Source: Pachyseris speciosa (Eukaryota > Cnidaria > Anthozoa > Scleractinia > Pachyseridae). From it: a DNA stretch of 64,000 nt. Shown piece by piece: positions 35,001-47,590 of the stretch; the first letter of the stretch is position 1, and every line of letters begins with the position of its first letter. The translations under genes and the position numbers were made by a program. The stretch lies in NCBI GenBank assembly GCA_016490735.1, contig JAEMWC010000032.1, forward strand, positions 533,501 to 597,500. The letters run 5' to 3'. The notes under the pieces are model-generated. The model saw only the letters and a list, made by a program, of their open reading frames with translations. It ran no database searches and had not been told where the DNA came from.

Positions 35001-38000
35001 TTCTGGATTCTGGATGAATCAGTCAAAAAAATACCATACAATGTTTTTCCATCGACTTGCAGTTCACATGCAGAAATTCAGACAAATCCAAGCAAAATCG
35101 AAAAACGACTCAAAATTTGACATAGGATGGTTATGCTCCAAGGCCTTCAATAATGGTGGAGTATGCTAATTAACAATGCCCAAGGGTATTCTTTGAGTGA
35201 AAGACTAAGCGCCAAATGCTCGTAACCGATTTAAGAGAACACAGAACGTTTCTGTTCAGTTAGACGTAATGCGCAATGTGTCGTTTTTGCTTAATCATAA
35301 CACTCGACAAGCTCGCTTGGCACGAAAACAGTGCACAATATTCGTGGTTGACTTAAAAAAAACAGCACACAGTAGCCTTGGTTAATCTCAGGTCAGCGCG
35401 CAAAGATTTTGTCCGACCTGAAAACAGCACTCACTCCGAAGAGATTCATGGTTATTGTTGGGTTTAGGTTGGACTTAACATTAGGGTTAGAGCGTCGGCT
35501 AGGGTTAGGGATAGGGTTAGGGACATGGTTAGGGTTAGTGTTGATGTTAACGTCAACGCTAGCGTTAAAGCGCGGTTGTTTGAGTCCGAATCAGCTTGAC
35601 TTAAGGGTTCGTCCGAGTCGAAAACAGCGCCTAGTTGCCTTGGTTGACTCTAAGTTCTTTCGGAAAGGCTTTGGCCGATATAACACAGCGCTAAAGTCGG
35701 TTGTCTGTCTTAAATACAGCGTACATCTTAAATCCAGCATACAAAAACCTCGGTTGATTCTAAATCAGTGCGCAAAAAGCTTGCCGATGGCTGAAAACTC
35801 GCAAAATATTAAAGACGGCTGTTTTGACTTGAAGAAACTTTTTGCCAAGACAACTCCTATTGGTGACCTACACCAAAAATTTGAGTTAATCAGATGTTCT
35901 AGGGCAAAAATTAAGAGTCCTAAGAGTACGCTGTTTTCCGTCATGTTTCGTTTACTCAGAACATTGCGTTGCGTAGTAAATTAAAACTTGCGCGTGGTTT
36001 CGTCAGTTGAAACGTTTTTGATGGATTCATTTTCATCGTCAAGTGGAAAACAATGGAATGAAAATCTTATAAAGATTAACGTAAATGACGACAGTGAAAG
36101 AATTTGACAGAAATACGTAACTCTTTTGTGAAATTAACTTGGCTCCAAAACGTAAAAAAAATTGCATGAAATTCAATCCCTTTATCACGCGTGATGGATT
36201 GTCTCATCACAATGACTGTAGTCACGCACAAATGTTTATCTCGCGTGAGAATACTTTTTGCTGTAGTTTATTAGCCTCCATAGAAGCAAAAAACCGAGGC
36301 GATCAACGCAAAAGTGATTTATGTGTTAAAATTCGGTAGCGTGTTTACCAAATATTCATTCTCACTTGTTCATCAGTCACAGATATGTTACGAACCAACA
36401 AGCGCGGATGTTACGGCAATTCACCGGTTTCGCAGAGGTTGTGGGTTCGAATCCCGTACAAGCGGGGTTTTTTTTCCATTTTGTTTTGTTTTTGTTTGTT
36501 TTTTTTTTGTTTTGGTTTCACTACTGCTTAAGTTGTGTTCATGACTGCGGCGATCGTTCACGTTATCATCCGTTGTTTATGTAGTCTGATTCACACAGAC
36601 GAATCGCGAGGACTACCACTTTATATTGCTTTGAATGTTTGCCGTGCGCGCCAATGCAACTTTTCCATGGATTGCGTTCAAGATACTCATCGAAAACGGG
36701 CAGACTTCACTTCGTGCCGAATGAATTCTCGGTAGCGTTTCCAAAGTTCGACCAACTGTTTCACGGCTAACAGTAAAAGCAAGCTGGGATTTCATGTCAC
36801 GAGTGGTTTCAAAAAATGCGCTCTTCAAAATTAATGAACAATGGAAACCTCGGTGCAGCAGCTACACAGTTTTCAAAGTTATTTTATACGGTAGAGTTTT
36901 TACTGAAAGCAAGTAATAATCTGCCCCAACCCACCGCCCCCCGCGAGAGGTTTTGACTTCAGACAGCGCCCTGTTTGACCGCAATGAATTCTGGGATCAT
37001 TGTCTGCTCCAAGCGCGAAGAACAAGAACTCTTCAAACATACATTTTTCGCCGTTAAGTCCAAAAACCACTCTCGCTTTCCCAGCTTTTAGCACCGCAAC
37101 CTTTGAGAAATGGAACAAGACTAGCAACGACGCGCCGCTTTTGAGACGAGAGTTGTTTTCAGACTTTTTCCGCCTGGCTTCTACTCTGTACTCCAAAATG
37201 CTAATATCTCATCGTGATTTGGTAAGCACAGAGAAAACGCTAACTGGATTCTTTCAGAAGCATTAAGAACTTGCGGATCTCCGGACTTTTCATGACGTCT
37301 TTCGATCACCAGGTGGGAAGGCAAACCGATAATGCAGTTAATACGTAGCGATCCGCAGCTCCAGCACTCACGTAAATTTCGTATCCGATGAGCTTAATCG
37401 ATGTTTTAACCGCCAAATTTATAGTCTACGTCACACTATCAAACAATCCTTTCTACCCGTCAATCATTTCACGTCCAGTTTTAGTTGTACTCTTCACAAA
37501 TGTTCACATAATTCACGTATGAATATTAATACAGTACGCATACAAATGAGCTTAACTTCAATTGAAGGCCTCGGAGCATAACCATCCTCCATAGAAGCAA
37601 AAAACCGAGGCGATCAACGCAAAAGTGATTTATGTGTTAAAATTCGGTAGCGTGTTTACCAAATATTCATTTTCACTTGTTCATCAGTCACGGATATGTT
37701 ACGAACCAACAAGCGCGGATGTTATGGCAATTCACCGGTTTCGCAGAGGTTGTGGGTTCGAATCCCGTACAAGCGGGTTTTTTTTTCTGTTTTGTTTTGT
37801 TTTGTTTTTGTTTGTTTTTTTTTGTTTTGGTTTCACTACTGCTTAAGTTGTGTTCATAACTGCGGTGATCGTTCACGTTATCATCCGTTGTTTACGTAGT
37901 CTGATTCACACAGACGAATCGCGAGGACTACCACTTTATATTGCTTTGAATGTTTGCCGTGCGTGCCAATGCAACTTTTCCATGGATTGTGTTCAAGATA

Positions 38001-39227
38001 CTCATCGAAAACGGGCAGACTTCACTTCGTGCCGAATGAATTCTCGGTAGCGTTTCCAAAGTTCGACCAACTGTTTCACGGCTAACAGTAAAAGCAAGCT
38101 GGGATTTCATGTCACGAGTGGTTTCAAAAAATGCGCTCTTCAAAATTAATGAACAATGGAAACCTCGGTGCAGCAGCTACACAGTTTTCAAAGTTATTTT
38201 ATACGGTAGAGTTTTTACTGAAAACAAGTAATAATCTGCCCCAACCCACCGCCCCCCGCGAGAGGTTTTGACTTCAGACAGCGCCCTGTTTGACCGCAAT
38301 GAATTCTGGGATCATTGTCTGCTCCAAGCGCGAAGAACAAGAACTCTTCAAACATACATTTTTCGCCGTTAAGTCCAAAAACCACTCTCGCTTTCCCAGC
38401 TTTTAGCACCGCAACCTTTGAGAAATGGAACAAGACTAGCAACGACGCGCCGCTTTTGAGATGAGAGTTGTTTTCAGACTTTTTCCGCCTGGCTTCTACT
38501 CTGTACTCCAAAATGCTAATATCTCATCGTGATTTGGTAAGCACAGAGAAAACGCTAACTGGATTCTTTCAGAAGCGTTAAGAACTTGCGGATCTCCGGA
38601 CTTTTCATGACGTCTTTCGATCACCAGGTGGGAAGGCAAACTGATAATGCAGTTAATACGTAGCGATCCGCAGCTCCAGCACTCACGTAAGTTTCGTATC
38701 CGATGAGCTTAATCGATGTTTTAACCACCAAATTTATAGTCTACGTCACACTATCAAACAGTCCTTTCTACCCGTCAATCATTTCACGTCCAGTTTTAGT
38801 TGTACTCTTCACAAATGTTCACATAATTCACGTATGAATATTAATACGGTACGCATACAAATGAGCTTAACTTCAATTGAAGGCCTCGGAGCATAACCAT
38901 CCTATGTCGAATTTTGGGTTGTTTTTCGATTTTGCCTGGATTTGCCCGAATTGTTGCATGTAAACTGCAATTCGATTGAAAGAAGATGTAATGCAACTTG
39001 CAAACCACTCCCATGGAAGGTTGGTTTCTTGGTGTACGTAAGAAAAAATGCATTTCTGGATTCTGGATGAATCAGTCAAAAAAATACCATACAATGTTTT
39101 TCCATCGACTTGCAGTTCACATGCAGAAATTCAGACAAATCCAAGCAAAATCGAAAAACGACTCAAAATTCGACATAGGATGGTTATGCTCCGAGGCCTT
39201 CAATTTTTGGTGGAAGTGAAAATAAAG

Positions 39228-39259
<32 letters not shown>

Positions 39260-42200
39260 CCAAATTTCAGCAAAGTCAATTAAATCAGGATTTATTGTTA
39301 TGTTCTCCAACAGGCTGTGCGGGACATTCAGTTTTCACACTTCAAAAAAAGTCTTCTTGGAGCAGTCAGTGATGATTCAGCTCTCAATCTGTGGGACTGT
39401 AATACTCGTAAACTATTCACATCATTCGCATCAGATCACAAAGCTCCTGCCACTGGCTTGAGCTTCTCCCCCATGAACGATATGCTACTTTGCAGCGTGG
39501 GTCTTGACAAACGAATTGTGTTCTATGATGTGCAAGGGAGAAAGTAAGCGTACTTCAACTGTAACACTGTATACTGTAAAATCTCTATTAAGCCCCCATC
39601 TCTATTAACCTCCCCTCTCTAATAAGCCCCCCTGTTTGGAAGTCGGTTTTTGTAATAAGCCCCCCTCTCTAATAAGCCCCCCTCCCCTTTGGGGCATGAG
39701 ATTTTGTAATTAGTGCCTCCTATTCCCTCTTACAAAATCCACTTTATGACACCCAGTTGGTTTGTGTTTAAACAAATATACTCTCAAACAAATAATACTG
39801 TTTGCTTCTCTGTATTAAATAATAAAGTTTCACTGCAGTTGTTTGAGTTTAGTTTAAAAAAAAAACTATTTAAAGATGAAAACAAAGGGTTTAAGATTTG
39901 AAATAAGCCCCACCCCCTCTCTAATAAGCCCCCGTCAATTAGGCCTGGAATTTTATAAGCCCCCAGGTGGCTCAATAGAGCTTTTACGGTAAGTGTTGTA
40001 ATAAATAACCCGAAAATCAGCTGTAGGATATTTCACCAATAAGCATGATAAAGGTTTGGATGACTGGTCGGAGAAAATACAGCTGCAAACTGTCAACCAC
40101 TGATTTTATTTCCATGGTTGCTCTTTAATTAATGGCTTGCTGTGTTCAAGTGAACACCAAATATTCAGTATAATCTTGAAACATCATGCAGCTGTTATTG
40201 TTGTTGTTTTTTTTTTTCACTCTCTTTTTTGATGAAACACATGTCAATTCTCACTCTATATCCTTTTAATAATGGGAAAATCTGAAAAGTTTGGTTAAGT
40301 GCAACCCTGCTATGTCAACATATTGTTATCATTTTGCCAGACCTTTTGAGGGAAATTACTTAAAACAAACTTGTTTGTGGAGGATGCCATTTACAAGCAG
40401 TTTATTGTCATACAGCTGTAGGGTTTCTACATTGAGATTGCAATGAAAATTAAACTGCTTCTTGGAGAAAAGCAAAAAGAATGACTTTCAATGACCTTTG
40501 TATAGAGAGCCTCAAGTTTTTCATGTTTCTATTTAAGGTCAGTCAAGGTCATGACAGCAGAATCTCCTTTGACATCTGTTGATTTCATGTCGGATGGAGC
40601 AACTCTTGCTGTCGGATCAACTAGAGGTACATGTGTAACCTATGTATATTACTTGCTAAACAATTCCAGTTAGTGGGTGAAGCCTTCACTGTTGATACTG
40701 TGGTTGAATTTGAAATAGCAGCGGTTTGAGATTCATCTTTTTTTCATTTATAGGTAAAATCTACATCTATGACCTGCGCAGTGGGTCCACCCCTGTCAAT
40801 ACTACAGCGGCTCATAAAACATCTGTCCAATCACTTTCATTCCAATCATCAACCAAGGTTTGTCCACGGAACTCTTTCCAGTCGCATGAAGCATGGCCAT
40901 TATTAAGGGCAGGGATTTCCCTGGAAACTTTGGGTTCGATCCATGACTACTTTGATGTAAAAACAGCATATTGACTGCACCTCGATAGCTGGATTGCCCA
41001 GCAACTCTTTGCACTTCTCCACAGACTTCAAAATTTAGTGACAGCCTTGCATAACATCATACTGACAGTGAATACCCATGAAAAGAAAACAGTTTGACAC
41101 AATGAAATGCTATTTGCAAACTAACCAATGAACAAGTACTTTGTCAGTTACAACAGTATTGGTTGAAGCCACAAAAACTCATATGGACATGGGCATCAGC
41201 AAGTCTTGTGACAAATGTTGTCAGCCTTGGTCAGCTCCTTACTGTAAAACAATACCTGGGCAGCAGATACTTTTATCATGTTTAGTGTTAATCTAAACAA
41301 TAAAGTCGTCGCTTATACATGTATACTCTTTGATACTCTTTTCTCTGCTCATCAACATACACTGTAGTGAAACATCAGTAACTACAGATCATCCACATTA
41401 TTGTTGAATATTAAGCAGTTTTACGATCCTCCACCAAGGTCCTCAAGTTTGGAATTCCCTACCCCATGATCTTACCTTGTCCCCCAGATATACTAGCTTT
41501 AAGACTTCACTGAAAAAAATTCCTTATTGTCCTCTCATATATTTTATGTTTGTGCCATGTACTGTATCAGTGGAGGAACCCAAGTACGTTAGTTAGCTTC
41601 CAGCTTCTATTGGGCTTCCTCGCTACATTCCTAATAAGATTTTGATTACAAAATGCTTTAAATTAGTATTTGAATAATGTATTTGTCGCAAATAGAGCGG
41701 TTTTCAATTGAGTGTCAAAAGTAATTATGGTTTTACTTTGGTTTTGCATTACTTCGCTCTGTGATTGGCCAGGAAAACTCGCGCCACTTTCTCAACCAAT
41801 GAGAAGCAAAACCAAAACCAATTGTGACTTGCACGCACATATTTTCTCGCGCTTTGCGTCGGCTACATGTAATTGCTTCGTATTCTGATTGGTTCATTGC
41901 ACTGCTTACTTCTGTTGTGATTGGTCAGAGTAATTGCTTTGGTTTTGGTTTTACGACACTCAATTGAAAAGTGCTCTAATAATTATAATAAATAAATAAA
42001 TGAAGGGCTTGGTGGAAAACTATGCTAAGTGGATTTTTAGGTGAACACGTTTTTTGGCCAGTGTTTTCTCGAAGACTAAGCGCAAAGCAGCGAAAAAGAA
42101 TACAGAGCAATGTTTACCACATAAAAACAAGCCTGTATGCAAAAAACCAGCAATTTTGGAGCGAAATTAAAAAAAAAACTCCCAAAAATACACTTAGCAT

Positions 42201-45200
42201 AGTTTTCCACCAAGCCCTTCAAATATGTTAATAAATACTGGGCAAAATAACCATGTAAACCTTTACCATCTGCTGAATCACTCAGCATTCCTTTTTCCAT
42301 GTGGTGAACAAGACTGCTTGTGGCTATAAGTGGTAATGCTTGCTCCTACTGAATGCCTTTGGTGTGACCTTGGCTTTAATAGGTTTACTTTTCTCACAAA
42401 GCTAAATTTGTTAAGGTACATCACTTAAAATTACCTTCCCGGCTATTCTGCAGGTTAATAGTGTGGCTAACAATAAGAGTTCAAAGCCAAGCTCAGAGCA
42501 GACTACAAAAGCACGGAAGCTGTCAGAGCAGCAAGTGGAATCAGCTAACCCTCCTGCTTCACCATCAGCCAAGTCTGAACATGTCATACAAACACCATCA
42601 GTCAAACAAAATGGAGTGAAAGATGAGGAGGAGGACATTTTTTCACCTCTCAGAGAAAGTATGTTATGTGGATGTTGACTTTTATAGTTAATTATGGTGA
42701 TGACCCACTTCTAGGAATCCCCTTTTCGTTTTTGTGGTTTTTTGTTGTTGTTGTTGTCTTGTTGGTCACTTACCTTGAACTTCTGGTTCTTGCTTGGCCA
42801 AATAATAATGCTAGAGTATAAGAAAGAAAGATAGACAGTCTTTGTCATTGGCAGGGTTCAAACTCGTGGCCACTGGATTTGGATTACATTAGCCAACACT
42901 CTTATTGATGATGCCACCAAGACATTTGTTTTTGTGGGGGAATTTTAAAAATGCTTAACTGTGAGAGTCACAAAGCATCTGTGATGCTAACTAAAAGTCT
43001 TCTGAAAAGAAACGTTTGCTCAAAATTGAATTACTCCAATCTACATGTATCTCAAAGCAGCTACCAAAGATAAAAATCTGAATACAATGTATCTGAGAAA
43101 TTCCCTTCACGTAGAGCACACAGGTCTGGGTAGAGAATTTAATTCAATTCTGTTTAAGAAAAAAAAAATCAATCGAACCCAGCCGTGGACTCCCATTGGA
43201 TTTTATAAGGCCTTAATGATTCTGATGTAGTTGATTTTTAAGACAAAAGATAAAATTCCACTTAATGCAAAATTGAAACTAACAGGGGATTAGCGTAATT
43301 GTCCTTCAAACAACTGGGCCCAGAACTATGCAATAAACCAAACACAGTGGAAGAAAACAATAGTATGAAATTCCTTTCTTTCCTAACCCTAATTTTCTGT
43401 GAATCATGAATACTGGTAATAATAAGTTCTAAAGAAGACAAAGGAATTTCATTTTGACCTAGAACATATATTGACTAGTAGATATGCTTAGATGTAAGGC
43501 ATGTTTTAAGGCTGTAAATTTAACCACACAATTGAATCTCCTGTAAGTCCTGTAAGTCCCGGCAATTTCTCTACGGAAACCCAACATGTACATCTAGAAC
43601 ATCAAGTGAGTAGACACCTCACATAAGCTGATACCTATCAAAGCTGACACTGCTATAAGAAAAATATATGAGAGCCCAAAACTCTGAACCTTTGAAATTC
43701 ATGGTGCTCAGCATAGAATTTTGGGCAAAAACTAAGATTTCCTTGTTGCCCAAAGGCAAATGTAAGTTGGCAGGGGCCACTGGGTGCTGCTGGCACACAA
43801 CCCTGCCTATCCTGGTCATTCTGGCATGACTGCTGTTCAGAAAGAAGTGAAGTAGACCACCTATTTAGTTTCTTGGTCCTACCAAATTTCACTTATGGCC
43901 TGTCTGTCAATGGTGCTGTAGACTCCGATTTTATGGCCATACAAAATTTCTTTGTTATATGTTTTTTTTGTTGTTTCTGTTTTGGGGGTTGACCATGCAC
44001 AAATTAACAATAGGTGTTACGCATGCTCATGCAACTAACCAATAGAAACATTACGATTATGTAATTCATGCATAGTACATGAGTGCAAAACAAAAGATGT
44101 GCACAGTCGTGGACCTTGCAACATAAATCTTGGCCTTTTTGTTTTGCTCCTTTGTTGTTTCCTGGGCTTCATAACCAATTTCCCTATATTAACTATGGTT
44201 TGGTTGAGCCAACTGCCCGTTTAGTAATATCATTCTGAAGAAGAAACAAACATAGTATCATCTTAGGATCAGATTAGCACATCACCTGCAAATAAATTCT
44301 AATAGATTTAAGAATGTACCGGGGTACTTGTGAAAAGGCTTATTTTTAAATAATTGTGATCTTTAGTTGTTTATTTGTTTGTTTGTTTGTTTTTTGTTTT
44401 TTAATATTTAGACTTAACATTTGTAAATGCAACTTAAGATATGTCTTTTATCTTGGGAGGAATGAAGATTATTATCAATATATATTATTGTATAAATTAT
44501 TATTAAAGTATATTTCACATGCTGAAAATACACCACTCAAAATACTGAATGCTGCTGAATGTAAAAGATCCAGGCTCTATTCTGTTCAGTGGTGGAACAT
44601 GTTGGAGGGTAAAAGAGAATCCTGTTTGCTGTGGTGCTAATGAGTCTTGTGAGCATTCAAAAGTTAAGCACTATTGTCAAAAAATTAACACTTGTCGCTT
44701 CACACTAGAGCTTGTAAGTATAATCTAAGTGCACTTGGAACATACTTTGAGTGTGAAGGGGTGAACTGTACTTACTTGAACTTGACTTAGTGACCATGGA
44801 GACGTTCGTAGTTCAAAGAAGCCGAAGTTCGCCGCCAAGTATGATCTACACCACACTTGAGAACACACTTGACCAATAGGAAATTGAAGCCAACTGAAAG
44901 TGATGTGCAGCAGTGCCACGATTCTGATGAACCGACGGATAAACAACTTGCCTGCTGAGATCGATGGAAAAACTCAAAATGGATGGCTGGAGTTTGGAGA
45001 ACTATATGAAACATTTATTCTATGTAAGAATACATAGAAAGGAAAGAATAGTCGATACAAATGATTGAACTAAAACCCTCATTTGAATTACATTTACAAA
45101 GACAGCCTATACCATCGCTTTTCAATTCATCTGACACCAAATGCAATTAATGCAAACCAGCAACTGTTCATTTTTTTGCACCACAACAACTCCGTTAATA

Positions 45201-46479
45201 AGTACAATTTGAGTTAAAATAGTGAAAAATATATAGGAACTGCAAAAGGCTCAATTCCTCTGTGAAGGCCTCATGATTTTACTGGCGAGGAATCGCATTT
45301 GTGATATGCGGGACGGATTTTACCGCGAAAGATGATCGACAGTCTGTGCTTCAAGTAATATACTTTGTCGTTAGGTGTGAAGCCAAGTTTTTTAAAGTGT
45401 GACTTGAGATTTTCAAGTGCACTTGAGCCAAGTGCTTACTTGAGACTAAACTTAACTTCTAGTGTGAAGTCAACAATTATCAACTGTATAACTTGCAGAT
45501 TTTAGATAAAATTAATCATATCTTCATCGATTTGAATTGTTTTTTTATCTTCAGTAAAAACACCTGTGGCTCACAACAAGCAAATTACAGTGACTGGAAC
45601 TAGCAACTTCAAAGAAAAACAATCCACCAGATGGTAAGAACCTGTTGTTAAATAATATTGTAGATCAATCTGAACTAGTACATTACATATCTTTAATTCC
45701 ATTGCATTAAAAAGTACTGTTGTTAAGGTCGCGCAGGACATTTTCCTATGAATAAATTCACAAGCCAAAGTTTTGGGTTAGGTGTTTCATTTTCAAGTTT
45801 CAAACCTCTGAATTTTGAGAGTCTATTTTACAAATTTGACTGGGAACTGGTGGATGATGGAATTGCATCATGATTGTCTGGCATTTTATAGGTGGATCGT
45901 GATTTACTGTGATATTTTAGACTGCTTAAGTTAGAACTGAAAAAAGCAATGTTTGTGTCCAAGTTTTCTTATTGGGAAGTGCAGTAAAGTGAATGATTTT
46001 ATTACTTAGTGAAGGGATAAACTTTTCTCTGATTTGCCAGAAGCAGATGTCCCAATATCAAGACTCGTTGAGAATTATTGGCTTCCATAGGAGTAAAACT
46101 GTGAAACTTAGATTTTGAAGTGTCTGATCTTCTGTGTGAAGTTGTTTATTGCAATTTTGCTGCTGTCACATTCAAAATATAGCATACGAAAATTTATCTC
46201 CCTGGTGTATCAGTTCCTGAAGTTCTATATGATCCATGATGAAAACTTGGACACAAAATTACACATTTTCCATCTCTGAAGATCAAACAAGTCCACTAAT
46301 GTATTCAAAAATGTGCAAGAAGTTCATATGATTTTCAATCACATGTGCAATTAGCAATGCACTGAACATATAGTGTATTGAATAAGTTCAGAATAAAATA
46401 ATTTAGAATGTAAATACTCTTCTCATAAATATTCTGTGCATTGTCAGAGTAAGTTGCACAGTTTGTGCAGCTAATGAGA

Positions 46480-46523
<44 letters not shown>

Positions 46524-47558
46524 AGGAACTACAGTGGTACTTCTAGTGTGAAGTCAACAATTATCAACTGTATAACTTGCAGATTTTAGATAAAATTAAT
46601 CATATCTTCATCGATTTGAATTGTTTTTTTATCTTCAGTAAAAACACCTGTGGCTCACAACAAGCAAATTACAGTGACTGGAACTAGCAACTTCAAAGAA
46701 AACAATCCACCAGATGGTAAGAACCTGTTGTTAAATAATATTGTAGATCAATCTGAACTAGTACATTACATATCTTTAATTCCATTGCATTAAAAAGTAC
46801 TGTTGTTAAGGTCGCGCAGGACATTTTCCTATGAATAAATTCACAAGCCAAAGTTTTGGGTTAGGTGTTTCATTTTCAAGTTTCAAACCTCTGAATTTTG
46901 AGAGTCTATTTTACAAATTTGACTGGGAACTTGGTGGATGATGGAATTGCATCATGATTGTCTGGCATTTTATAGGTGGATCGTGATTTACTGTGATATT
47001 TTAGACTGCTTAAGTTAGAACTGAAAAAAGCAATGTTTGTGTCCAAGTTTTCTTATTGGGAAGTGCAGTAAAGTGAATGATTTTATTACTTAGTGAAGGG
47101 ATAAACTTTTCTCTGATTTGACAGAAGCAGATGTCCCAATATCAAGACTCGTTGAGAATTATTGGCTTCCATAGGAGTAAAACTGTGAAACTTAGATTTT
47201 GAAGTGTCTGATCTTCTGTGTGAAGTTGTTTTTGCAATTTTGCTGCTGTCACATTCACAATATAGCATACTAAATTTATCTCCCTGGTGTATCAGTTCCT
47301 GAAGTTCTATATGATCCATGATGAAAACTTGGACACAAAATTACACATTTTCCATCTCTGAAGATCAAACAAGTCCAAATGTATTCAAAAATGTGCAAGA
47401 AGTTCATATGATTTCAATCACATGTGCAATTAGCAATGCACTGAACATATAGTGTATTGAATAAGTTCAGAATAAAATAATTTAGAATGTAAATACTCTT
47501 CTCATAAATATTCTGTGCATTGTCAGAGTAAGTTGCACAGTTTGTGCAGCTAATGAGA

Positions 47559-47590
<32 letters not shown>

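Larger units (their letters stand above)
34823..39204. mobile_element. Composite inverted-repeat element II
   Basis: Bounded by near-identical palindromic modules (34823-35151 and 38876-39204). The core is an inverted relative of element I: 35165-35210, 35455-35560, 36010-36140, 36220-36350 and 36930-37590 each match element I on the other strand. The right part is tandemly duplicated (36275-37585, 37586-38900). No coding gene; open frames of 191 and 98 codons inside are repeat-derived. Confidence 0.6.
23590..39313 (+). other. NEDD1 intron 4, 15.7 kb of nested elements
   Basis: Donor cag|gtaggc, acceptor ccaacag|gctgtg. Nearly all of it can be assigned to inverted-repeat elements, SINEs and tandem duplications listed separately. 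No host exon recognised inside. Confidence 0.75.
40858..42453 (+). other. NEDD1 intron 7
   Basis: Contains a LINE C-terminal fragment, one TIR element and one ATTGAAGG-like palindrome (listed separately). The rest is featureless. Confidence 0.7.
42659..46638 (+). other. NEDD1 intron 8, including the dead exon 9 copy
   Basis: Holds a weak tRNA-like word (box B-like on the minus strand near 42850), the MITE at 44698-45469 and the first unit of the exon 9 duplication. From 42911 to 44697 nothing was recognised. Confidence 0.6.

Noticed and set aside
35409..35984. 191-codon open frame
   Set aside because: It translates TTAGGG-like and other internal repeats of composite element II (for example a GLGLG-type stretch).
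36395..36480. tRNA gene suggested by a perfect box B and a T run
   Set aside because: No pairing acceptor stem or box A; present in both units of a repeat duplication.
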